Source of the DNA: Globodera rostochiensis
Taxonomy: Eukaryota > Nematoda > Chromadorea > Rhabditida > Heteroderidae
Assembly: GCA_018350325.1 (NCBI GenBank)
Contig: JAEVLN010000008.1
Coordinates: 248,001 to 312,000, forward strand
Direction: 5' to 3'
DNA length: 64,000 nucleotides
Shown: positions 21,679-33,000 of the stretch, one piece after another
Numbering within the stretch: the stretch's first letter is position 1
Layout of the letters: every line of letters begins with the position of its first letter
The notes under the pieces: model-generated
Database searches by the model: none
Told to the model about the DNA's origin: nothing
Seen by the model: the letters and a program-made list of their open reading frames with translations, nothing else
Program-made: the position numbers and the translations under genes

Positions 21679-24600
21679 ATGACTTTTATGAAAAGCATTT
21701 TTCCTATTTTTATTCTTTTTATTACTTTGAATTATTGCTCCAAAACAAACGGAATTTCACGCGGATTTAAAGTAAATTGACAAATAATTATTTTAATGAA
21801 TAATTATTATTACTTTTAATTACATATTCAACTATTAGTGCAGATGAAACAATTAAAACGTAATAACTTCCGAGGAACATTTTTTTAAGTTTTTAAACAA
21901 AATTAAGTTTTTTTTGTGAAATTGTAAAGAAGAAAAGTGTCCCCAAAACGCCTCAGGGGCAGGGGCATAAATGGCTTAAGAAGGACGGCTTGTGGGACGC
22001 CCCGGTAGCTCAGACGGAAGGGCATTTATTGGCGTTTGGTTGTGAAGCTGATTGCCGCGCGAGGCTCGTGGATTCGATTTCCCGCCCGCGGGGCTACCAT
22101 TTTTTGCCTATCCTTTACTAAATAAATATACAAAAATTCGAAATCGTATGGTGCAAATGTAAAACTTTGCAGGATGCGGCCAAACAGTTAAAGGCCACGC
22201 TTGACCCTTCCGTCAATCCGTGCCAAGATTTCTACGCTTTCGCATGCAAAAATGGCATCAAAAACTTCCCAATGGCGGATCTTCAACAACGCATTATGGA
22301 TTCCGTGCAAAGAAAGATTGAAGCATTTGGGGCAAACGAAACTTTATCAATGACCGAACGAGCGGTTAAAAAAGTGCCAATTCCAAATAGACTAAAAATA
22401 TATAAAAATGGGCAACATATTTTAGGCTTACGACCTTTGTGTCTCGGCCCACGATGCTGCTGATGTGCGCGAAGTGTTCACAAAAATAATTCACAAATTT
22501 TTTGAACCAATGGGCGGAATGCCAGCGATGATGAAACCGGGAAAATGGAGGCCTTTGAATTGGAATAAATTTTGGGAGATTGTCGGCGAGTTGGAAAGCA
22601 AATATAAAGTAAGTTGAATTTGATTAAAATTATCAAAAACTCTTTTCAATCTTTTATCGAACCAAACCGTAATTACAATTATTTTGTTTTCTCGCAGATT
22701 TCAACCTTTTTTTCTTCTGAAATTGACATGGACAATAAACTTTTTGTACTTAACCAACCCGAGTTGGGCCGTGGTCGAGATTTATTGGTAAATCCACAAT
22801 TTATTGCCGAACTCGACAAATACCGTAAAGAACTGATCGATGCCTTACGAACTTTTGCTTCGGTGACCGGTTTTCCCGTCGACGAGGCCCATTTGGTCTA
22901 TTCAATTACCAGAGCTGTCCAATTCGAAGTGCAATTGGCAATGGCATTGGTGCCGGAAGAGTTGGGAAAAAACATGAAATTGCAAAACAATTATGTGCGT
23001 TTTTAATTTTTAATATTTCATTGGAACCGATTTTTTGCCCAAATTAATCATAAAATTCAGAGATTAAATTATGTTTAAATTAAAATTTAAACATCTTTTG
23101 TTTCAGTATTCCTTTGATGCATTTACAAAAACATATCCTTCGGTGCAATGGCATTCATATTTGGAGAGCCTTTCGGGATCGCCGAATGGCACTTACAGTA
23201 GCGTCGACACGGCAAACGTCCACCAACCACAGTACATTGCATTTGTTTCTACTGTATTTGCTGGCGACCAATGGTCCCAGCAAACGCTTGTCAATTTTAT
23301 TGCACTTAAAATATTCCAGGTGAAAAGAATTATTCATTTATAAATAATTTGTATTGTATTTGATCACATTTTTTTTGCAGCAACTTGATGAGTTTTTTGC
23401 TTACGCACCAATACCAAATTTATTGAAATTCCATCCGAAATTGGAGAAACGGGCTATTTTAACTGAAAGTTCCTTCAATCGCCTCGACAATGGACGGCGG
23501 CGATGCGTCGGTTTAATGAATAGTTTAATTCCGTTGGGAACAGGTCAATTTTTTATATTAAAGACCAATTTTATTAAAATTAATAAATTAAACCCTCAGG
23601 TTATATTTACATCAAAAGCATTCCGGAGAAGGAACGATTGGCGAGCATCAAAGATGCCGAAATGCAAACGGATTTAGTGGTCGAATCGTTTCTGGAAATG
23701 GTCGATTCCGTGGGTTGGATCAGTGCGGAGGGCAAAAAAAAAGTGTTCGACAAAGGCAAACAAAAAAAAAACAAATTAAATTAAATTAAATTAAAGATAA
23801 TGACGTAAACTAAAAATTTAAATTACAGTTTCCGCGCTTCAAAAGAAATTCGGATGGCCTGCGGAGATATTTGGTGACTTCAAAAATGCCACCAAATTGG
23901 ATGAGCATCACAAAATATTAGGCAATTTAAGCATAAAATATAAACTTTTTTTGTCAAATTAAAGATGAATTTTTACGTTCGAAACAAAAATGTTGGTTCG
24001 AAACAGTTTTATTTCTGATGGAAGCCCACAAAGATGTAATCAGCGCCGACTTTCCTGAATCTCCAACTGTGGTAAAAACAATTTACGATTTTTGTTGCCA
24101 AATAAAAATATTCATTTAATTTTTTAACAAATTTTAGGTAAATGCCTTTTACCTACCAGAAACAAATTCGCTGACAATAAATTATGCAGCTTTTAACCCG
24201 CCTTCTTACCGGTTAGTGTCGGCATTTTGAATGATTAAAATTATTTATAAATTGGATTTTAATTTTAAGCCACGATTTCCCCAAATCTTACAATTTTGCT
24301 GGTCAAGCATCAACCATCGGGCACGAATTGTCGCATGGCTTTGATGATACCGGTAAAGCAAATGAATTGTGTTCTGTTTGGCGTACCAATTACTAATACG
24401 TACAATTGAATTAAGAAATTGACTGGAGACAAAATGTTTTTAAGGTATTCAATTTGGTCCGGACGGGCAACTGACGGGCTGCACATGGGACAAATGCGGA
24501 CTGCTCGACCAAAACTCGTCCCTGGGCTTTGCACAAATGGCACAGTGTGTAATTCATCAGTATTCGCGCCAATGTTGCCCACTCAAACGGGGAAATATAC

Positions 24601-25666
24601 GGTAATTACTAATTAGTCATTCTTAAATTGTCTCTAATTAAAATATATATTTTAATAATTAATTATTTGCAGCTGCACAAATGGTGAACGGACTCAGGGC
24701 GAAAATATAGCTGATTTGGCGGGTAAAAAAACAAAATTTGGTGCCATAAAATTCAATTTACTCTGCCCGTAGAAAAAAGAAACCGGACAAACCAAAAAAC
24801 CAAAAAGTTTTGTACATTTTTATTATTAATTTCTAAGCGATCAACTCAAAAAGATGCAATAAAAAATGCTTAAATTAATTATTGCAATTTTAGTTATAAT
24901 GAGCTTTTTAAATGATAAATCGCTTAGCTCCAATAAACCTAACGTAATTCAGCTGTGAATATTTTTGAACGGCACTAAATGTATTCGGCTTATTTTACTG
25001 AGAAAAAAGATTTAGAAGAAATTTCTTTTTGAATAATTTTAAGAATTTAACAATTTACTTCATTAATTAATTAGTTCTATGCTTTTCAGGGCTGCAAGCG
25101 GCTTACAGGGCATATCGAAAATATATTGAACGCACTCGAGCCGGAGTTGAGGAGGATCGCCTTCCAGGATTGGAACAATATTCGCCAAATCAAATTTTTT
25201 GGATTTCTTACGGCCAGAACTGGTCTGACAACAATATATAATTAGTAAACTGTTTAATCCAGCTATTTATGTAATAATTTTATTTTTATTACGTCTAATT
25301 AAATTCATATGTTCAAAAAGCTTCTTTTAAATGACACAAAGTAATGAATAGGTGTGAAGTATTTGATGAAGCCCAATTAGCCTGGCAGTTGCGTAATGAT
25401 CCGCACTCTCCAAGTGAATGCCGTGTTAATCAAGTGGTGCAGGTCCGTCCGTTTGTTGAATGGTCGCTATTAAACAAATTATCTTTTTTGATATTTGTAC
25501 ATATTTAAAAAATGCTAATTTAGTATTTTCAAAAAAAAACAATTAAAACAAACTTTTTCAGGATATTTACGAATTTTCGCGAGATTTCAATTGTCCAAAT
25601 AGCCTACCGATGAATCCGAAAGAGCGGTGTCGCGTTTGGACAAGTGACCAGACGAAGAAATATTAA
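21679..25666 (+). CDS. Secreted M13 (neprilysin-like) metallopeptidase
   Basis: Zinc endopeptidase that degrades small peptides. Exon 1 (21679-21771) encodes the signal peptide MTFMKSIFPIFILFITLNYC. It is joined over an intron holding a tRNA-like gene to exon 2 (22173-22373). Later exons: 22426-22610, 22698-22994, 23107-23319, 23391-23543, 23600-23755, 23829-23921, 23965-24072, 24138-24211, 24270-24352, 24445-24601, 24673-24722, 25090-25222, 25352-25442 and 25562-25666. Features: NPCQDFYAFACKNG; substrate-binding VNAFY; catalytic IGHELSHGFDD (HExxH); third zinc ligand in GENIADLAG; and the C-terminal MNPKERCRVW. The introns after 23755 and 23921 use GC donors. Complete active site; a cleaved signal peptide instead of the usual type II anchor suggests true secretion. 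Confidence 0.9.
21999..22095 (+). tRNA. tRNA-like gene inside the peptidase intron
   Basis: Starts GCCCCGGTAGCTCAGACGG, matching acceptor strand plus A box, has a B-box-like GGATTCGATTTCC, ends GCGGGGCT followed by acca and a T6 stretch at 22100-22105 that could stop RNA polymerase III. At about 97 bases it is longer than a normal tRNA. A 7-base loop TTGTGAA would give anticodon GTG (His), but its stem pairs poorly, and the acceptor has a bulge. It may be a tRNA with a long variable arm, an intron-containing tRNA, or a tRNA pseudogene. Confidence 0.5.
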
Positions 25667-25679
25667 AAATGTTTAGGAT

Positions 25680-26400
25680 AGATGAAGCTGCTGGATGATA
25701 TGCTTAATTATTCAATTTGATTTATATTGTTAAGTAAAGCGAATAAAATCAAGCTTTGGGAAAAATTGAAATTTTAGCAGTTACAATTTAAATTTTGAAT
25801 AAAAATTTTAGAAATCCATAATTTGAAAAAAATTGAAAAGCTGAAAAACTTTTTAGTTTATATTAGTTATTATGATGCCAATCTTTTATTTGGGGGGGGG
25901 GGGTTTTAGTCCAAACAAATTCGTTAATTTTGAACATTCATAATTTTTTTTGAACAAAATTATAAACAAATCGCTAATGTCTGACTAATTTTGTTATGAT
26001 TTGTACAGCTCGTTAAAAATGGCGTTCGAAGACAACGAAGTGATCTTTTTCGCAGCGCAATGTGTGTGGTGGTGGTGGTGGAACGACGGATGGAACGGCC
26101 GTTAATTGAAATAACCCATTTTTTGGCTTCCGCCCCCCCCGTCCCCGCCATTCCCCGACAGACCCCGACACTCTTTGTCCCCGATTTTAAATTCCCGATA
26201 ATCTAAACAAAAGTGAATGTTTTTATGACACTCACCCAAATAACAATTTTTTCAGTTACGCTTCCATCGATGACCTTCCCCCCCCCGTATGCGCGGGCAG
26301 CAATTAATAATCAATGCTAACGGCAATGCCAACAATGCCCAAAACGACCTTGAGAAGCTCTTCATACACCGATTCATTTTTAAACATCAAAATGAAAAGC
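25680..26400. other. Spacer with a G12 tract
   Basis: Noncoding DNA between the peptidase and the helical secreted protein. It includes a G run at 25892-25903 and C-rich tracts near 26.125 and 26.28 kb. No gene was recognised. Confidence 0.4.
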
Positions 26401-26413
26401 AAGCTTTTTGGCC

Positions 26414-26421
26414 TATAAAAG
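26414..26421 (+). promoter_or_regulatory. TATA box
   Basis: TATAAAAG preceded by ggcc, about 80 bases upstream of the signal-peptide ATG at 26495, which suits a core promoter for that gene. Confidence 0.55.
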
Positions 26422-26494
26422 GGGTTAACCATTGGCATCAAATGCATCAGTTCCGTCAGTTTCGTCTTCCGATACCCTTCCAACACCGACCAAA

Positions 26495-27341
26495 ATGCGC
26501 GCTTCATCTTTTCTGCTGCTGTCCATTGTTGTGGTAGCGGCACTTGCCAAAGATGACAAAGCCGGTGATGGCAGGGGGAAGGAGCGTCGTGATCGACCAG
26601 CCATAATTCGCAGTCGTCGTTCCACTTTCGGCACAATCGGGAGTGGCATCAAACTTGCAAAGGAAGCCACCGACAAGGGCTGCAAGGTAAACGATGGATT
26701 TGAGTTCAATACATTTTGAGGCTGTCGTTGAATGATCAACGGCTCTTAAAATGGTTTTGAAGGTGTTGCGCACCAAAGCGTGCACTACGCCTGCACGCAA
26801 ACAACGCGACACGCCGGCGGCGTTGCTCGAAAACATTTTGCCGAGCGATGTGGGCGCACTGGTGGAGAAGTCGACGACGGAGTTGAAGAAGGCGACGGAG
26901 ACGGAGGGTTTCCACGAGCTGAGCGAGGCGGCTCAGCAACGCGTGCTGTTGGAGGCTGCCGGCAAACAGGGCGAAATTGTCAAGGTTTGCAAACAGAGAA
27001 AGAAGCCTTTGAACTGAGCGGTTTTTGATGGTTGGCTTAAGGAAAAGCTCAAAAAAGCGATCGATGAAGCGGGAAAAACGGTGGACAAAGCATTGGACAA
27101 AATTGTCTCGTACTCGGAGGTGCCAGTTGAGGCGAAGATGGCCATGAAACAGATTTTTGACACGCTGACGGACGAGACGAAGACGCCCAAACAAAAGGTG
27201 GAGCGCGTAAAGGATTTGGAGGAGAAGCTGAGCCCGGAGCTGAAGGAGAGTCTGAAGCCGAACACCGACGAAAAAGCCATCGATGAGGCGGCACGCTTTT
27301 TCAGCAGTGTGCCACAACAAATCGAACTCGGCAAAAACTGA
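26495..27341 (+). CDS. Secreted helical protein, possibly SXP/RAL-2 (DUF148)-like
   Basis: Three exons: 26495-26686, 26763-26984 and 27042-27341. The start MRASSFLLLSIVVVAALAKD is a signal peptide. The mature protein has a basic segment (RDRPAIIRSRRS) followed by about 180 residues of charged amphipathic helix, including AKMAMKQIFDTLTDETKTPK and KVERVKDLEEKLSPELKES,  which recall the four-helix SXP/RAL-2 secreted proteins of nematodes. Similarity is by eye only. GC content is higher than in neighbours. A TATA box lies at 26414 and AATAAA at 27378. A frame-compatible upstream ATG exists at 26432, but the signal peptide favours 26495. Confidence 0.65.
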
Positions 27342-27377
27342 AGCCGCGCGACAGAGAAGCCGGGATGCTTTTGTTGG

Positions 27378-27383
27378 AATAAA
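27378..27383 (+). terminator. Polyadenylation signal AATAAA
   Basis: Canonical hexamer 37 bases after the stop codon of the helical secreted protein gene. Confidence 0.6.
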
Positions 27384-27419
27384 AGCCGACCAAAACTTAA
27401 CGCGAAAGCATTTGGCACT

Positions 27420-28310
27420 CATTGGTTACCCAAACTGTTAAACTTTCATATCCCATCAAATCAATTGGCCATTGTTAAATGCTGAAGTTCACATCCTTAC
27501 CTGGCTACAATGCATAAATTGTTATTTTAATGTCAAGATTTTGCCAACGATTTCAATAGTTCGACTCGAACAGCTCAAATTAGATTTTCGATTTAAATTT
27601 ATAAAATGAAACAAAATAGAAAAATCTCATAAAAATATTAAAAAATGAAAAATAACACTTTTGACAGACCCACAAAATTAGAAAGATAATCAATCACAAT
27701 GAAAACCAAAAAAATGCTAAAAATAATTTTTTTGATCAAAAACTAAACAATTGGCATAACACAACCCAAAAAGTGGTGGGTGAAGGTGAATGGATGACTG
27801 TCGAGGTCTTTCCAGAAAGTATCAAATTTTCTTTTATTTTTAAATTTTGAAATATTTTTGGAAATGGCGAATTTATTCTCTGGTCAAAGTTAAGTAAACT
27901 AAACAAAGCCCCCCCCCCCCCCCAGGGGATTTACGTTAGGGCGAGGATCAATAGCAGCTCTCTCTCTCTCTGTTTACACATTGAATATCTTTGGTTGATC
28001 ACTGCTATAAAATCGCGTGAAATGATTAAAAAATTACAAAAAAAACCCATCCTCAATTCATTAAAACACTTAATCTAAACATTAAAACAATTAAATTGAA
28101 TTTAAATTTATACTGCAATAAACATCACTTTAGGAGGGCGGGGGGGGTGCTCAAATCACTTCATTTGTCAGTATCTCATTTAGCAGATAATATTAATAAT
28201 GAAATTTATATTCATTTTCTTTCTTTTTTTGTTACCAAAATTGTACGATGATCTTCACATTCATCTTAATATTGCATTTATTTCCGTATTTCAGTCAATT
28301 CCATTGTTTG
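27420..28310. other. Spacer with a C15 tract
   Basis: AT-rich noncoding DNA with a C run at 27909-27923, a short ct repeat near 27.96 kb and a G-rich tract near 28.14 kb. The part next to 28325 is the presumed promoter of heat shock copy 2. Confidence 0.4.
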
Positions 28311-28324
28311 AAGGCAAATTAAAA

Positions 28325-29196
28325 ATGAGTCAAATTGTCGACGTCACCCATGACTTGGCCACAGACCTTTGGGATTGGCCACTGCAGGTCGACTATTATA
28401 AAAAATAATCTTTACTTGTGAGCATTTAGCACGAAGACGGCGTTGTGCAAGTCCATAATGGACAAAATGGTTGGGAGGTCGGCTTAGACGTTGGCGTTTT
28501 CCGCCCCAATGAAATTGAGGCAAATTTTAATATTTTAATTCAATTTGATCATAAAATTAGATAAATCTGTCGGGAGACCATCTGTTCATCTACTGCCACC
28601 ATGAAGAACGTGTCGACGAGCACGGATGGGTGAAGAGGGAATTGCACCGGAGTTACAAAGTGCCGGAGGACGTGGACACCGGCACAATCCGGTCCCACTT
28701 CACGGCGAATGGCATTTTGCAGCTTAAGGCACTGAAGAAACACGCGGCCAGGTCAGTTTTAAATCATTTAAATTCCGTGAATTATTCCAAAAACATTGGC
28801 AACATTTTGTAGACGTCCAAGCATCAATGTCGCGGTGATCGCAGAAGAAGAGCCTAAAAAGGAAAAGCCGAAATATGGCGCCGCGGCATTAGCGGCTCAA
28901 AAACCCGGCAAAAAATTGGTGGTGGAAGTGGAAAATGCAAAAATTGGTGAGAAATGGGCGGCATTATTTGCCTTTGTTTAAATTAATGACAATTTAACAA
29001 TTCAGCACGCCCAATAAGCCCAATAAGCCCACGAGAAAACCTTTTTGCTTCGGCTGCCAATTTTTGCTCAACTCAAATGCCGTTGGGCCCTTTCGGGTGG
29101 TCAGTGATTAGAAATTTATACAAAATTCAAAAAGTTTTTATTGTATAAAAAAATTACAGGAGCGCTAACAACGGGACCTTAGTTGGCAAGAGCTGA
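28325..29196 (+). CDS. Small heat shock protein, HSP-12.2-like, with C-terminal extension (copy 2)
   Basis: Exons 28325-28387, 28430-28519, 28561-28751, 28813-28946, 29006-29099 and 29160-29196, the same structure as the copy at 13.4-14.3 kb but on the other strand. Exon 3 and exon 4 are almost identical to copy 1, and even intron 3 is nearly unchanged apart from a short insertion. Exon 2 is more diverged (VHNGQNGWEVGLDVGVFRPN), and the last exon reads SANNGTLVGKS against SWYNVALIGKS in copy 1. The alpha-crystallin core and the Lys/Ala-rich tail are both intact. The intron after 28519 starts with GC, as in the other two copies. Confidence 0.88.
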
Positions 29197-29499
29197 GAAC
29201 ACCAGAGAGATTAACGGACAGTTTCGCTTCAAGTCGGCGGAGAAACCGTTCATAAAATCATGCTAATTGTTGGAATTGCTATATTTAAATAAATAAATTA
29301 ATTCGATAATGCCAAAAATCTGTTTGTGGTGAATGTTTCGAGAGGGCCCTCATTCCACGCATCCAATGAGATTGACGCATTATATCGTTAAATCAATATG
29401 CTTCCGGGCTTCTTTGCTGATGCACAATTATATGTTTGTTTCGGCTTCCGTCAGTGATTATTAAAAGTCATGCAAAAAGAACATTTCTGGTTTGAAGAA

Positions 29500-29600
29500 G
29501 TGTTCGAATTCGGGTATGGGGTTCGAAATAGGTCGGAATGGATGTTAGAATCGTAGTCTACGCCACTAAATTCCCTAGAAACACTTTTTTTCTCGACTTT
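29500..29600. repeat. Dispersed repeat copy, inverted relative of 20.55-20.64 kb
   Basis: The stretch ggatgttagaatcgtagtc and the flanking ggttcgaaataggtcgg are the reverse complement, with mismatches, of 20.56-20.62 kb. The segment following heat shock copy 2 therefore has a partner between the two heat shock genes. Confidence 0.5.
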
Positions 29601-29692
29601 TAAAAGCACTGAGGCATTTTCCGCACGCCCATAGCTCCCACCTCATAAAGGCCCTGGGAGGGTCATTGCTAGGGCCACAAATTATAAGGGAA

Positions 29693-29860
29693 TGCATATT
29701 CTCCATATTTCGTCCATATTTTGCAATTTTTGTCCATATTTCGTCCATATTTTGCAATTTTTGTCCATATTTCGTCCATATTTTGCAATTTTTGTCCATA
29801 TTTGGTCCTTATTATGCAATTTTTCATCCATATTTTATGGCCATATTTCAAGATTTTTTA
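29693..29860. repeat. 31-bp tandem repeat
   Basis: About four to five copies of a unit containing cgtccatattttgcaat, with decay in the last copies. Noncoding, roughly 200-350 bases upstream of the GS-like gene. Confidence 0.8.
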
Positions 29861-29892
29861 TCCATATAAATCGCGGCCCTAGTCATTGCATT

Positions 29893-29898
29893 ATGCCA
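29893..29898 (+). promoter_or_regulatory. ATGCCA hexamer (possible DOG box) upstream of GS-like gene
   Basis: ATGCCA is the motif described as enriched upstream of dorsal-gland effector genes in Globodera. One copy lies 152 bases before the start codon of the GS-like gene. A single hexamer is easily expected by chance, so this is only a hint. Confidence 0.25.
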
Positions 29899-30044
29899 TT
29901 AATAGAAGTATTTAAATTATTATATCATTAGGTATTTCCTCAATTACTAATCCCATCTCTATTTGTAACATCCCTCGAGGGGGGTTTGAATATTTATTTA
30001 CTTTTTAAGTCGTTCTATTTGTTAAACATTGAGTAATCGAAGAA

Positions 30045-33000
30045 ATGAAAGCTTTTATTTTCTTACTCCCAATTTTCTTTGCCCTTTGTTTTGCTTCCCC
30101 ATTGGAAAAGCCAACAAAATTGGAAAAATGTTCAGGTGAAAATCCTTCGAATGCAAAAAATCGTAAGAGTGAAATTTAAATTATTACACAAAACTAAATT
30201 ATTTTAAGCCAAAAGCAAAGCCGTGGAATTTAAAATTGAAGCATTGGCAACGCATCCATTGGTAATGAATGGCTGGAAGTTGTAATTCAATTAAAGTTAA
30301 TGGAATAATATTCAAAAAGATTTTTTGATTGTATAATTGAACAATTATTACATTTAGGCTGCTATTGGTGCAATTGGCGCTTCGTGTAATAATAAAATTT
30401 AATTGTTTAAGAATAAATATATACATAAGTAATTAATTGCCAGAGGAAAATGTTTAAATAAAATAATGACAATTCACAAAATATTCAGCAGATACGAAAA
30501 ACGGCAAAAAATTCACTTTCAATTACATCACTGAAAATGGCAACCAAAAAATTGAGTTGGATGAGCAGCTTTTGATGGATCATATTAGGGACGGCACGGA
30601 TTGGGCCCTGACAAATGGACTGATCATGCCGTGGAAGTTCAGCTGTCCTTTCTGTCACGAGAAATTAAGTTTAAAATATTGTCAAAAACTGATTTTTTTG
30701 TAAAAGAACAAAAAAATAATCCAATTTAATTTTGGGTAATTTTTTTTTTGTACTTCTAAACCCGATTAAACTAAATATGTTACCCACGATAGTAACGCAT
30801 CTCTCATCACAATCACTGAATACAAAAAAAGCATTTTAGGCTAAAGACATGGCCCAACTTGTGCCCTTTTCACTATTTCCGTCGCCATTCCCACGCGAAC
30901 TGTTCCAACAAGCAATGGACGTACAAAAAGTGAATTTGAGTAAATTGAAAGGGAACCCCCAAAAGTTGTTAGAAAATCTTTTTCGGTGTTTGGAATAAAA
31001 TGTCGCAATTTTGTTGCCGTTTGAATGCCAATAACCTGAAGAATAAAAGCGGGGAGGGGGGAAGTGATCGGAAGCGATTCAGACACCGGACGAATTTAGT
31101 TATTTTGTTTCGCTCAATCTTTTTCTTGGATTTCAGGCACTGAATTTACTGTATTTTCGTGCAGCGCGCGACTTTGGGTTTTTGAAAGAAATGCATCGCG
31201 ACGAGTTGAAGACAAACCCAAGTTTTAAAGAGCAAGTTGATTTTTTGGAAAGTATGAATAGGGACGGCATTCGACAGCCGCTGACTTTGTTCTGCCAAAG
31301 AGCGGTGGGTGGAGCCAGTTTGGCCGTTTTGAGTAAAATTCTTTTTTAATAATCATTTTAATTTTAGGATTATATGACGCATGAAAGTTTTGCAGAAAAT
31401 AATGTGAAAAAAGTCGAGTTAAAACAGGTAACAATAAAAATGCTTAAAAATATATATATATTTGAATTTATTTGTGATTTCAGGTGGAAGTAAACACCGG
31501 GCCTATTGGGGGCTTTGGCACATCGTCCCGCGTTACAGCGCTTCATCGACGATTTCTTACAATGTTAGGCGTTGACGCGTCGCCGTCGGTGGTGCCGGAG
31601 AATTTCACAGATACAATGATGGGGCAAGCACTGTACAGAGCCTGGTAGGTTTTAAATGTGACAAAGGTATTAAAAGCAATTTAAACATTTTTTAAAAGAA
31701 AAACGCTTTTTGTTTAAAAATAATTTTAAAAATTAAATAAGGTTGCAATTTGGAGACAGAGAAGCGGCGATCATTTTTCTCCATTCGTCACGCCAGGACC
31801 CACGTTTCATCGAGTCACGCCAAGTACAGCACGAATTGGAACGCATTTCGAAAGGACAAATAAAATGCATTTTCCTCACTCTGAGCAAGGCCATTAATCG
31901 GTGGGTAATTTCCTATTAATCACACAATGTGTACAATGTTCTTTGAATTTAACTTGAACTTGAATCAAATCCGCTTGAATTTTGTACTAACAAACAACGC
32001 GCGCAAATTGATTTGGCATCTTGATGGAAATGAACATTTAAATCAATTTAAATTTACATTAAAATTAGAAATTCGAGTTTTTTTCTTTAAGGCTGAAGCT
32101 CGACCCGAACAATTTTTCGTTGATTTTGGACGATAAATTTGTGGTGGCCGTTGCACTTCATCGTTACAGCAGCGCCACCCGTGCTGAATTAATGTTTTCT
32201 CGTGAAATTGTTCGTCGATCAACAGCAATTGTAATTAAGATCCATTGGTTACATAGCAGGGATGGTCGGAATTCCGATTTCCGACTTTCCGGTTTCGGAT
32301 TTCCGACTTTTTTGGGGTCGGAATTCCGATTTCCGAAATTTTTTGAGACCCCGGATTTCGGAAAAATCGATAATTTTCGGACCCACTTTTCTTAACAAAT
32401 CTCGTTAAGATCTTCAAAAAAAATTTCCCGGTGGCGCTTATCGGCGCCACCGGACCTCTCCAATTCTCCTAAAAAACTTCAAAAATTTGCTTTTTTTAAA
32501 TTTTGGTTGCAAATCTCTTAACAAATAGTCATCAAAAATCCAAAATTTTCTCGGCGGCGCCTATCGGCACCGCCAAACCCCTCCACCTCCCCAGCCCCAA
32601 TTCCGATTGGACCAGGATTAACCGGGATAAAAACCCAACCCTTAAAAAGGTCATTTTTGAGCGAAATTTAGCATTGATGATGATTTAGTGGTGAGTGGTA
32701 GGGAGTTCATGGATTGATTTGCTGGACTTCAGATCCCCGGCGTTCAAATGATTTTTCCCGATTTTCTGTATCATCTATGCTGGAGGAGACAAGTTTTATT
32801 TTTAATTTGTCCCGATTAAAAATCTTTTTGATTTTTGATGACAATTTGGAAATTTTTTTTTTGCCCTCGATTTTTTAAAATTATTTTGTTAAGCGGGAGG
32901 AGGAAAGAGGTATCGGCGGTACCGATAGGCGCCGCCGAGAAAATTTTTTTTAAATAGGTTAATTTTGTTAAAAAAATTTTTCCGATTTCCGACTTCCGAT

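Noticed and set aside
26736..27422. A 228-codon minus-strand frame opposite the helical secreted protein
   Set aside because: It is the antisense of GC-rich coding exons; Leu/Arg-rich composition without motifs. The plus strand has the signal peptide, TATA box and polyadenylation signal.
29666..29931. Overlapping open frames rich in Phe/Ile on both strands
   Set aside because: They are produced by the 31-bp tandem repeat and show repeat periodicity, not coding signal.
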